A stretch of DNA of 64,000 nucleotides, from assembly GCF_030247195.1 (NCBI RefSeq), contig NC_080671.1, positions 34,260,343-34,324,342 on the forward strand, given 5' to 3'. Positions 1 to 9,402 of the stretch are shown here, piece by piece. The stretch is from Topomyia yanbarensis. Taxonomy: Eukaryota > Arthropoda > Insecta > Diptera > Culicidae. The stretch's first letter is position 1, and the number at the start of each line of letters is the position of its first letter. Position numbers and translations under genes: made by a program. The notes under the pieces are model-generated. The model had not been told where the DNA came from. It saw nothing but the letters and a program-made list of their open reading frames with translations, and ran no database searches.

Positions 1-1420
1 TTCAACATAATTGTTCAATCTGGTTATTACCCTGACTGTCTCAAAGTGGCTAAAGTCATCCCTGTTTTTAAATCAGGTAACTGTTGCGATTGTAATAATT
101 ATCGTCCTATATCTACACTGTCCGTTTTCAACAAAATCCTCGAAAAACTATTTGTTGCTAGATTATTAGAATTTTTGAACAAACACAGCGTCCTCTATAG
201 ATTTCAGTATGGGTTTAGACAAGGCTCTAGCACCCAAACTGCTATAATTGAATTAGTTGATCTAATAATGAGCGAAGTGGATCGTAAAAACATTGTTGGT
301 GCTCTATTCCTAAAAAACCTTAACCTCTACCTTAAAAAAGCATTTGACACTTGGGACCACACAATATTGCTGGCCAAGCTTGAATGTTACGGTATCAGGG
401 GCATTGCTCATTCTGTTATTCATAGTTACCTGACGAATAGAAAGCAATTTGTATCTGTGGATGGTGAACGTAGTAGCCTTGCTCCCATTGGAATCGGTGT
501 CCCTCAAGGTAGTAATATAGGACCTTTGTTATTTCTGTTGTATATTAATGACCTAGGTAAGTTGAGGCTTACTGGAACTCCTAGACTATTTGCTGATGAT
601 ACAGCTCTGTTTTATCCCAACAATGATGTCAATACTATTATTAACTCGATTGATAACGATCTAAGTGTTCTCGACCAATATTTCAAAGCAAATTTATTAT
701 CACTAAACCTTTCCAAAACTAAGTACATGATCTTCCGATCCATACGGAAAACTTTACCAACACATCATCATCCCAAACTTAGAGATTGTACAATTTAAAA
801 TGTGGACTGTTTCAAATATTTGGGTATACACTTAGATCCTACGTTATCCTGGACTCACCATATAAAATTTGTCGAAAAGCGTGTGGCATCCTCTTGTGGT
901 ATTTTGTGGAGAGTTAAAGCGTTTGTTCCCCAGCGAGCTCTGTTGAATTACTACTTTGCATTCACAACTTAACTACTTAGTCTCGGTATGGGGGCGAGCA
1001 GCGAGCTCTCTACTTAAAAAGCTACAAACACTACAAAACAGATCCCTGAAAATTATATTTAATAAACCACTTTTATATTCGACTTTGTTGTTATACTCTG
1101 AAAGTGCCCACAATATTTTACCCATAGCCCACTTATGTGACTTACAAACACTATTATTCATACACGACAATCTACATAACTCCATCGCGCAGCATAATAT
1201 ACATTTTACAACTTTAACACATTCTCGTTCAACACGTCGAAATAGTAACTTGCAACGCATTCGAGCAGCCACAAACCTTGGCCAAAAGCGCATTCTTTTT
1301 ATTGGCCCTACCAAATTTAATGCACTTCCACTTGACATGCAGAGAATCGACAATCGTACCATCTTCAAGGCTAGATTGAAACAGTACTTTAACCATAGGC
1401 TTAACGAAATATTTAATTAA
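1..1420 (+). pseudogene. Non-LTR reverse transcriptase, broken ORF2
   Basis: This is the reverse transcriptase that copies the element's RNA at a nicked target. Visible RT motifs in order are NNYRPISTLS (about nt 95-120), YGFRQGSSTQTA, a degenerate KKAFDTWDH (normally KAFDxVDH), GVPQGSNIGPLLFLLYIND and the catalytic FADDTALF (about 589-612). A TAA interrupts the frame at 796-798, after which the same frame continues with FKYLGIHLDPTLSWTHHI to about 965. A one-base slip then moves reading to the frame of HSQLNYLVSVWG, open to the stop at 1420, which is the C-terminal domain typical of CR1/L2-type elements. One stop and one frameshift make it inactive. The N-terminal endonuclease lies outside the window. 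Confidence 0.85.
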
Positions 1421-1713
1421 TGATATTATTTTGTAATTTAAAGTAAACATCCGTCAGCAGTATTTAACTTTAATTTAATTTATAATTAGATCCCTTAATA
1501 GGAAATCTATTTCCACTGGGATTCCACCTTAGTTAATTATCTTAACCTAATTGCACATCAATAAATGTCTGTCTCAGCTCAGTTTGTTTTATTTGTTTTT
1601 GTTGCCATTGTTCATGGGCTGAGACAAGTTGCGTCCACTACCAGGGGGCTCTTGTATGAGTTCTTTGGTGTGGGGGAGTGTGGTGGGCAATTAAAAAAAA
1701 ATAATAATAATAA
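1..1713 (+). mobile_element. CR1/L2-like non-LTR retrotransposon, 3' part
   Basis: The element enters from the left window edge and carries reverse transcriptase, a C-terminal domain, a 3' untranslated region of about 270 bp and a terminal run of A followed by AAT units (about 1689-1713). The AAT-type tail and the order RT then conserved C-terminal segment, with no RNase H, fit CR1/L2/Rex-like non-LTR elements. The clade name is inference from protein texture, not from a tree. No target duplication can be checked because the 5' side is outside the window. Confidence 0.8.
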
Positions 1714-1825
1714 ATCTCGTATGCATAAAACTAGTCGTGGTTTCAAAAAACTAATTCGCTCCAAAAATATGCATGGTGTTACATTTCAATGTTTTGTTGG
1801 TGTTGCGGAGACAACGTGCTAGATC
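1714..1825 (+). repeat. Fragment of the CACGG-ended repeat family
   Basis: The text resembles the stretches at about 11500-11600 and 24890-24990: 'ataaaactagtcgtg', then 'tcaaaaaactaattcgc', then 'atgcatggtgttacatt'. It abuts the AAT tail of the upstream retrotransposon, so that element probably inserted into this repeat. About 110 bp is recognisable and both ends are lost. Confidence 0.6.
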
Positions 1826-2094
1826 CAAATTCATAAAATTATTCCTTGATTACCGAAATGCAATTAAAAAATTCCTACAATACAGATTTTAGTTATAGAA
1901 TGTTCAATAATTTCATTTTCTTCTTTATACTTTTAGTGATCCAGCTAGGACCCAAATAAACTGGCAACACGATCTGTTCCGAACAACTGTTTCCTGCACA
2001 TATCATATTCTCGTTAATCTATGTTGAACTCGAATCTAGTGGATTTTGTTACCTTTCAATAGCACTAGTTTGCGGTAAATTAATCAACCAAATG
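1826..2094. other. Non-coding stretch, nothing recognised
   Basis: AT-rich DNA between the CACGG-family fragment and the Jockey-like element. I see no open frame, inverted repeat or tandem repeat. Confidence 0.5.
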
Positions 2095-2281
2095 CGCCAT
2101 ACCGGCTTGAACCTTCGTTCGAACCGGTCACAAATCTTGATAGCTCCTGGTTTACCTAGAGTTTTTCAACAGCAACAGTCTTTCTCAAGACTACCTACTT
2201 TTTCTACTCAATCAGTCTTTTTCAAGACTAAAACATTTTTCAAGAACAATTCAGCCTAAAGAAATATTTAATTCTTCCAAC

Positions 2282-2560
2282 ATGCCTGGGTCCTCCCAGA
2301 AAGGCCGTGTGCCAAAAATTAAAGCTAAACGAAAAAGGGTATCTTCTCCACCCGAAAATTCAATTGACTGCAGCAACTCATTCGATGTTTTATCCGAATG
2401 TGAAGCTGATGAAATTTCTAAATTTCCTCGCATTGTGCATAATGCCAATGAGAAGAAAATGCAATCATCTCCGCCTATAACAGTGATGATCTCCGACTTC
2501 AAAGCCTTTCGAACTGAGCTTTCGACGTTCCTTCCGGACGTGAAAGTCTCTTTTCAGATT
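2282..2560 (+). pseudogene. Jockey-like ORF1, N-terminal part
   Basis: ORF1 encodes the nucleic-acid-binding Gag-like protein that coats element RNA. The ATG at 2282 opens a lysine-rich start (MPGSSQKGRVPKIKAKRKR), then SNSFDVLSE and PPITVMISDFKAF, the linker that precedes the RNA-binding domain in Jockey ORF1 proteins. Reading stops making sense after codon ATT at 2558-2560, where the minus-strand element starts with its A-rich tail. The next host codons resume at 7088 in the same phase. Codons after 2560 belong to the insertion. Confidence 0.8.
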
Positions 2561-2673
2561 TATTTATTTATTTCGTCAATCTATGTAGACTACAGATTTC
2601 CTTAATTACTAATGTGTATATTTCGTGAATTTAGTATAAATGAAGCAATTTCGGCTTTTACAGAATCATCCTC

Positions 2674-3265
2674 TTACGCGTTAGAATTTCTTTTGTGTAT
2701 AAAATATTGCTTTAGTTTCAGTTTAGACATTGTAAAATCAATTGAGTCGCAATAGTGATTATAAATAGACATCATTCGATTTATGGGGCTATATTTTGCA
2801 TAGTTTGTGCGAAAAGGAGTTATTGAAAATATACTTCGATTTCGTAGCTGTCGTGAAGGTGCATAAAAGTTCAATTTGGATAAAATTTCAGCTGAATCGA
2901 TACGATGCGAAACGATATTATTAATGAATGAGAGCATTGCAAATTCGCGACGCTCGTTTAATGTTTGAATATTGATAAGCAAGCAGCGTGCTTCATAAGA
3001 TGGCAGAGGGAATGCTGTCCATCCTAATTTACGAAGGGCAAATAATAAAAACTGTTTTTGTACCGATTCTATTCGTTCTTCATGTCTGCTTGAAAAGGGG
3101 CACCAAATAATACTGCAATATTCCAATATCGACCTAACATATGCAATATATAATATTTTTATTGTATAAGGATCTTCAAAATGATAGCTAAAGCGTTTTA
3201 TAAAACTGAGCATGTTGTTAGCTTTGTGTATAATTGTGTTATAATGATCAATAAAATTTAACTTT
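2674..3265 (-). pseudogene. C-terminal domain of the minus-strand RT protein
   Basis: Read on the minus strand from about 3265: KLNFIDHYNTIIHKANNMLS, then FIKRFSYHF, IAYVRSILEYCSIIWCPF, ERIESVQKQFLLFALRKLGW and a tail ending QYFIHKRNSNA at 2674. This is the region downstream of the RT fingers and palm in many insect non-LTR elements (YVRSxLEYxSxxWxP). It is open throughout. It is separated from its N-terminal part by the LOA-like insertion, and the KLNF residues appear on both sides because the target duplication copies them. Confidence 0.85.
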
Positions 3266-3870
3266 TGGGGAAGATACGAGAATCTCTGAGTAACCTGACA
3301 AGAAAATGTTATAAATTTACCCTAGTGTGGCTCCCCGCCCATTGCTCTATTGCGGGCAATGAGAAAGCTGATAATTTAGCCAAGATTGGTGCACTAGATG
3401 GTGAAATATATGAAAGACCCATCGCTTACAATGAATTTTATAGCGCTTCTCGACAGAGGACACTTGCTAGTTGGCAAACATCTTGGGACAATGGAGATAT
3501 GGGACGATGGCTACACTCAATTACCCCTAAAGTATCAACGAAGGCATGGTTCAAAGGATTGGATGTAAGTCGGGACTTCATCCGTGTGATGTCTAGGCTC
3601 ATGTCCAATCATTATACTTTAGATGCGCATCTCCGTCGTATTGGGCTCGCTGAGGGTAATCATTGTGCTTGTGGAGAAGGTTACCATGACATTGAGCATG
3701 TTGTTTGGTCCTGCACTGAATATCGTGAAGCCAGATCACAATTAGTAGATTCTTTACAAGTCCGAGGAAGACCAATCCATGTTCCTGTTAGAGACATCCT
3801 GGCGTATCGCGATCTTCTATACATGGAACTTATCTATCATTTTCTAAAAACAGCGTCTGTCAAAATTTAA
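3266..3870 (+). pseudogene. RNase H / C-terminal domain of a LOA/I-type ORF2
   Basis: The frame is open for about 200 codons to TAA at 3868-3870 but has no natural start, since it is the remnant of a much longer ORF2. It contains the last RNase H block, LVWLPAHCSIAGNEKADNLA, with the catalytic H and D. After it comes a region with RVMSRLMSNHYTLDAHLRRI and the cysteine/histidine cluster CACGEGYHDIEHVVWSC, a likely zinc-binding tail of LOA/I-clade ORF2 proteins. The earlier RNase H residues, RT and endonuclease are lost by 5' truncation. The unbroken frame and the intact 13-bp flanks argue for a relatively recent insertion. Confidence 0.88.
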
Positions 3871-4192
3871 TTAAATTCATCTCCTCATACTCTCATCCAA
3901 GGCTAATCATTCACCAATTAAAGTGTCCTAGAATATTTAGTTTTTAAATTTAGACAATAACAGAAAAAAGTAAATAAATACACCCGAAAATACTAGATCA
4001 GTATGAAATACAACAATGTAAGGAAAAAAGCAAACAATAAAGTGATTTCAGTGTTAGTTTTAGACAAAGTACTAGTATAGTTAAAATTAGTCTTAAGGAT
4101 TTTTGTAACGTGCTATGTAAAAAAAGAAACTGGCGTAAAAAGCTATTGCAAATGCCGTGTCAAATAAACGTATGAAAAAAAAAAAAAAAAAA
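3266..4192 (+). mobile_element. 5'-truncated LOA/I-like retrotransposon, innermost insert
   Basis: A 13-bp direct repeat AAAATTTAACTTT lies at 3253-3265 and 4193-4205. The insert runs between the copies and ends in an A run (4175-4196) that merges with the second copy. Only the 3' part is present: RNase H and a C-terminal cysteine domain, then about 300 bp of UTR. A 5' truncation with an oligo-A tail and a 10-15-bp duplication is the classic signature of target-primed reverse transcription. The duplication falls in the RT frame of the minus-strand host. Confidence 0.92.
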
Positions 4193-4205
4193 AAAATTTA
4201 ACTTT

Positions 4206-6637
4206 GAATCTAATATAACACCTAAATCCCTAATTCTTTCACACTTTACTACAGTCTGATTTCCTAAGGTAATCTCAACATTCGGTGTTTGTCGTTTTCT
4301 ACTAAAGGTTATTGAATTACACTTTTTCACGTTTAGTTGATAAGAGGCTTTTTTGACACCACATGTGGAAAATTTGTATTTCGTTTTGAAATGTATTAAT
4401 ATCCTCGGCATTTCTTATCTCCAAATAAAGTTTCATATCGTCCGCATAAATTAGTATTTTCAGTTTTTTGAGAATGAAGGAGATATCGTTCACGTATAAA
4501 ATAAACAATAGAGGGCCTAAATGAGAGCCTTGTGGAACTCCTGAGGTGACTTTAATTGGATTAGATTGCTTTCCATTAAATTTAATTATTTGCTGACGTT
4601 CGGAGAAATATGATTCTAACCATGTAAGTAGCCCAGGCCGATCTTTGTCAATTTATAAAGTAACATTGGGATGTCAATGCGATCAAATGCTTTACTAAAG
4701 TCTGTATAAAGTGCCTCCACGTAGTTTCCATTATCCATTGCAATCAGTGTATAATTAATAAATTCTAGTAAGTTTGTTGAGGTCGAACGACCTTTGAAGA
4801 AGCCATGCTGGAGGTTGGAAATTCTGTTTTTTATTTGAAGAAATATTTTTTCGTTAATGATTGATTCGAAAAGTTTCGGAATACAGGAGATTATGGCTAT
4901 CCCACGATAATTACGTACGTCAGATTTTTTGCCAGATTTATATATAGGCACTAAAAAAGATTTTTTCCATATTTTAGGGAACTGTCCAGATTGCAAAGAC
5001 ATATTAAACAGCCAGAACAATGGGGCAGTTAACTCGGTTGCTAGGTTTTTCATAAATAATGGTGGGATTCCATCAGGGCCAGAACCTTTTGATACATCTA
5101 AATGTTTTAGAGAATTGAAAATGTCTTCGACTATGACATGATTGACACTAATATCCAAAGGAAAATCGGGAAGAAAAGCGAAGTAATCGCGATCACGGTC
5201 TTGTTCAGAAAAAGTCGTACATATTTCTTGGAAGAATGTTGCAAATAGGTTGCAGATTTCTTCCGAGCTATCACGTACGTTGTCATCCAAGTGCATTGTT
5301 GATGGGAAATTGTCTGATTTTAATTTAGTTTTGACGTAGTTGAAAAAATTCTTTGGACAAGATTTGATCTGCTGTTCCGTTTTTGAGTTATAATCCGCAA
5401 GTGCAGAATCTATGGCCATATTTAGTTTATCGCAAATGTCAAAATATTTTTCCAAGTTCTCATTATTTTGGTTTTTCTTATATAGCTTATGGGCTTTTTG
5501 CTTCCTATTTTTCAAACTCCTAATTTGTCTATTATACCAAACGGGATGCTTCGAGTTGCCGTGTCGTCTTTTTTTCTTAATAGGCACCTCTTCATAAATT
5601 ATCTTGAAAATAATTTTGTAAAATACGTCCACTGCGGTTACAATATTTCCTTCATTTCTAAGGCTATTTTGCCAGTCGACACTACTTAGCTTCCGCCTGA
5701 TATTGTCATAATTGGCTTTATGGTATTCAAAGACTTCCTCAAAGTCACAATCGCTGGATTTTTGAATTTCATGGATGAATAAGGAAAATTCAATAGCAGT
5801 ATGAAATGCTTCATTTTTCCACAAAGGAGTTAGAGATTCAGATACACAGAAGTCTTCCTGAATGTTTGTAAATAAAAGATCGAGATAGCAATTCTGTCGA
5901 TTTTTTACGTGATTTATTTGATTTAGTCCTATGCTAGCAGTTTTGTCGAAAATATACTGCAATGTTTCGTTTTCTCCCACGACTGGGATTAAAATATGTT
6001 CGTTTTCAGAGTCCGGAATAAAATCTGCGTTGCGTTGGTTAAAGTCTCCGTAAATGTGAACTTTAACCTCGGCTGGGAGTTCAGATAAAATTTGTTCAGC
6101 AATTTGGAAAAAAGCTTCGTACGATGTTATATTAGCATGCTCTGGTGGGAAATATACAGAGGCAAAAATATGCATTTCGCCGGCAATGTTTGATTTAACC
6201 CACACATGTTCAAATTCTTTAAACTTCACTGTGACTAGAATTTCTGAATTAAATTGAGCCGAAATACCCACAAGAACTCCCCCGCCAGACTTCTTTTGAG
6301 ATTCGTGAAGATTTCGATCGTCTCTGAATACATTAAAGCCACTGCCGAAAATTTCTTCACTTTTTACGCTATCGTCCCAGCTAGTTTCAGTTCCTAATAT
6401 AACCAAAAATGACGAACCTAATATACGTTTATGAATTTCTGCCATTTTGGCTGGACTTTTCATCCTATTAAAATTTTGACAATACATTAATAATTCTGTC
6501 GCAGTCTTTTTTGTATTGGAAAGTCTACCATCATTATCTAATTCTTGGAAAACACTGTGCTCAACAGCAAACTCGTCTTTTTCTTCTTCTAAGGAAAGTG
6601 TCGAAACTACCGAAAACACGAATGTTGAAAGCGGCAT
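4206..6637 (-). pseudogene. Endonuclease-reverse transcriptase ORF2 (minus-strand element)
   Basis: A frame of 673 codons (6637 to 4616) carries an AP-type endonuclease (YCQNFNRMKSPAKMAEIHKR, ILGTETSWDD, HIYGDFNQRNADF, CYLDLLFTN) and the first half of RT (SKGSGPDGIPPLF, KSGKKSDVRNYRGIAIISC, LQHGFFKGRSTSTNLLEF, LYTDFSKAFDRIDI). Near 4630 a frameshift moves reading to TWLESYFSERQQIIKFNG, then GVPQGSHLGPLLFILYVNDI, and the catalytic IYADDMKLYLE (about 4430-4465). A further slip leads into VKKASYQLNVKKCNSITFSR and RDLGVILDSKLNF, stopped by the nested insertion. So two or more frameshifts plus an insertion inactivate an otherwise well preserved enzyme. Confidence 0.9.
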
Positions 6638-7083
6638 GCCTCACACTGTGATGATGATGGCGAACATTCCGTATTTACTGCATTTAATTGATGCGATGAT
6701 CTTGATGTATCACGTGCTGGGTAGGGATTCAAAATCTCACCTCGTGTAAATTGAATCGATGGAATATAATTTGTAGATAGGCCGGAAAAACGATCCTTGG
6801 CTGCTGCAAGAAGCACTCTATCCGGTGGTAGAAGATTCGTGTTGCAGCTATGATTGGGATGACGGTTTTGGTTATGACTGGAGCTACTGGCACGACTAAA
6901 GAAGTTGCGATTGGAAAAATTGGCCGGCGGGCCATAATAACGATCGTTTATTGTTGCAGGGGGTCTCCGATCAGGTGGAAAAATATTGTTGTTGTTGTTG
7001 TTTTTAATATTATTATTCCGGTTTCTAAATATTTGTTTCTTTTTACGCCTTCTAGCCTTATCCGCCTGTTTTTGTTTTTGTTT
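6607..7083 (-). pseudogene. ORF1-like low-complexity fragment of the minus-strand element
   Basis: Upstream of the endonuclease a minus-strand frame encodes a lysine/arginine-rich start (KQKQKQADKARRRKKKQ), an Asn-rich stretch, and Pro/Arg/Asn-rich sequence ending EACRFQHSCFR. It overlaps the start of the endonuclease frame by about 30 bases. A basic, low-complexity protein ahead of ORF2 fits an ORF1 or a linker, but I see no zinc knuckle or RRM, so the role is inference. The frame also reads through the junction into Jockey sequence beyond 7083, which is accidental. Confidence 0.45.
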
Positions 7084-7084
7084 G

Positions 7085-8099
7085 ATTGGCCGAAGAGGAG
7101 AATGTCGAGTTACAGCGGAGGAATTGATTGGCCACAAACGACTACTCCAGTATCTTACGGAGAAGTTATATAAATTTTATTCATATGATTTCAAGACAGA
7201 TAGACCATTCAAGGCTGTCTTGAAAGGGCTACCTCAAGGTCAAAGTTTGGATGAAATATCCAACGAATTGAAAAATTTACTTGGTTTTTCTCCTTCACAA
7301 GTTATTCTTATGAAGAGAAAGGCAAGCGGCGATAACACTCTGTACGCTCTGGAATTATCCAGGAGCTTTGTTTAATTCATTTTAACCGTAATGAGGTTAA
7401 TAATTTGAAAGTATTTGAAAAAGCGCGTTTTATGTTCCACGTGCGAGTAAAATGGGAACATTATAGACGACATGGGGCAGAATTCAAAATCTGACCCAGT
7501 GTCGTAGATGCCAAGGCTTTGGGCACGGCACAAAATTGTCATTTGGATTCCAAATGTATGATCTGTGGCGATAAATCGCACACGAAAGATACTTGTCCGG
7601 TGAAAAAAGCCACGAAAAGTTTCAAATGCGCTAATTGTAGCGAAAATCATAAATCGAATTTCTGGGGTTGTCCTGCTCGAGAAAAAATTATAAATTCTCG
7701 TTCTAGACATCAAAAACAACAAATAAACAATGTACCTACTTCTTCAGGTACACTTCAAGAAAACACGTCCATACGTTTCAAAATAGATTAACAACTTCTT
7801 CTACCTTCGTCACACCATCCTACAATGGTGTGTCATCTTATGCTTCAGTGGCATGTAACAAGGCCGAAATAACGGCTACCGTTACCACGCCTACAAACTC
7901 TTTTTCAGCCAACGCTTGCTTTAGTCCAATGGATCTAGGTAGCGTAACGGAAGAAAAATTTAAATACCTGCAAGACTCTATGTTACCTATGATGATTGCT
8001 ATGTTAAATTCTACCTCCACGTTTGAAGCTTTTCAAGTGGGGTGGGAATTTACTAACAAAATTGTAATGAAATTAAAATTTAACAATGACTTTAAATAA
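7085..8099 (+). pseudogene. Jockey-like ORF1, C-terminal part with zinc knuckles
   Basis: Reading resumes at ATT-GGC (7085-7090) with RRGECRVTAEELIGHKRLL, then DRPFKAVLKGLPQG, the PRE_C2HC-type block of Jockey ORF1. A stop at 7373-7375 and small indels follow. In shifted frames come ARFMFHVRVKWEHYRRHGAE and three cysteine knuckles: CRRCQGFGHGTK (about 7500-7540), CMICGDKSHTKDTC (7558-7600) and CANCSENHK (7627-7655). The tail, rich in Ser and Thr, runs to the stop at 8097-8099. ORF2 starts just before this stop. Function: RNA binding and chaperoning of element RNA. It is inactive through several frameshifts. Confidence 0.82.
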
Positions 8100-8768
8100 T
8101 CATTTAAATTTATTAAATTGGAATGCTCGTTCATTAAAAACGTGCGAAGACGAATTTTTGAACTTCTTGAGGATACATAATGTACATATAACCGTTGTGA
8201 CCGAAACTCTCTTGACACCAAGGTGATCGAGCGTTTGGGTATCGAAGTTGAAACTGATCTTGGTATCATTTTTATTGCTGCAGCCTATTTGCCTTTTCAG
8301 TGCAATGGCGGGCAAATTAATTTCTTGAAAGGAGACTTACAAAAACTTACAAGAAATCGGTCGAAATTCTTCATAATCGGTGATTTTAACGCCAAACACC
8401 GAGCCTAGAATAATGCTCCAAGCAATTCCAACGGTAAACGTCCTACGTGCTACAGACGAGTAAGGAATCCATCAACAATTGATTTGGTGTTGACAGATCA
8501 AAGTAACCTTTGTAGCGAATTGATTACACATTCGATGCTGATCATCTTCCAGTAACTTTTTCACTTTCTCAAGAAGCTGTTTCCAATCCCATTAGCTCAG
8601 TGTTCAATTATCACAAAGCGAATTGGGAAAGGTACAAAACTTATATTGAGAATAATTTTAATCATGACCTTGATTTACAAAATAAAGCTGACATTGATAC
8701 GGCATTACAAAATTTAAGTGATTCTATAGTTGATGCTAGAAATTTATCAGTACAACTACAGAAAAAAA
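8085..8768 (+). pseudogene. Jockey-like ORF2, endonuclease part
   Basis: An ATG at 8085 opens MTLNNHLNLLNWNARSLKTC and VHITVVTETLL, the N-terminal lobe of the AP-like endonuclease (catalytic Asn and Glu of NARS and TET). About 8220 there is a jump to IERLGIEVETDLGIIFIAAA, so the middle of the domain, usually about 50-60 residues, is deleted. GDFNAKHRA then meets TAG where Trp is expected. STIDLVLTDQSN follows, and after a slip SVFNYHKANWERYKTYIENN runs to the piggyBac-like insertion at 8769. This is the DNA-nicking part of the retrotransposition enzyme, clearly dead. Confidence 0.8.
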
Positions 8769-8772
8769 TTAA

Positions 8773-9398
8773 CCCATTATTGCCCAACCTACTATATATA
8801 GTAGGTGCTAAGAATAACTCCTATTACTCAATTAATAACGCAGAACAGACATTATCAACGAGTTAATATTGTTCATATACTCTTGCAGAATATGTTTAGA
8901 GAAGTTAGAGTGGTTAAACCGGTGTTTATGCTTTCTTTTTAATCAATTTTCACTTAAGGGGTTACACATTTTTGTTAGGATGAAAAAATCGAATTTTTGT
9001 AAATTAGATATTCTGAAACTACATACACTGAGGAAAATTTTCTCAAAGTTTCATTAAGATCGGAATACTACAACTTAAGTTATAGCTATTCATAGACCGC
9101 TACCCATTCACCACTTGTAGGCGGTACGTAGTGTTTGATACGCTAGACCGTTGACTCGCTGCACCGACAGTAAAACTCGATTATCTCGGAGTTGTATTTT
9201 GTTGAAAAGTTTATCCGCGGCGATCACGATATCTCAGGAACCGATTAACCGATCAATCTTAAATTTTCACTGGTTGTTCCTTATAATATCAGCTACTTTG
9301 AGTACAAAAATAATTTTACTGGAATGACCACATCATTTTTCTTCGATCGAAAAACACAATTTGTGATGCGCGTGAAAAATAAGTTGGGCAATAATGGG
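8773..9398. mobile_element. piggyBac-like MITE with TTAA target duplication
   Basis: Perfect 16-bp terminal inverted repeats CCCATTATTGCCCAAC (8773-8788) and GTTGGGCAATAATGGG (9383-9398) are bounded by TTAA at 8769-8772 and 9399-9402. TTAA duplication with CCC-starting ends is the hallmark of the piggyBac superfamily. Removing the element plus one TTAA restores the host ORF2 as QKKI-NTPIIDDDLQ. The 626-bp interior has no transposase frame. An 18-bp perfect palindrome follows the left end (8789-8806). Confidence 0.93.
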
Positions 9399-9402
9399 TT
9401 AA

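Larger units (their letters stand above)
2561..7083 (-). mobile_element. Minus-strand non-LTR retrotransposon nested in Jockey ORF1
   Basis: On the minus strand the element reads ORF1-like fragment (7083 to 6607), endonuclease-RT (6637 to 4206), a nested insertion (4192 to 3266), the RT C-terminal domain (3265 to 2674), a 3' UTR and an (AAAT)n tail at 2561-2573. The tail abuts the host junction. GATT occurs on both sides (2557-2560 and 7084-7087), a 4-bp duplication or microhomology. Excising 2561-7087 leaves the host codons TTT CAG ATT GGC CGA AGA in frame. The clade is uncertain: CR1/Jockey-like, without RNase H. Confidence 0.85.

Noticed and set aside
1565..1822. 85-codon frame starting in the 3' UTR of the first retrotransposon
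   Set aside because: Runs across the AAT tail and into another repeat; not a gene.
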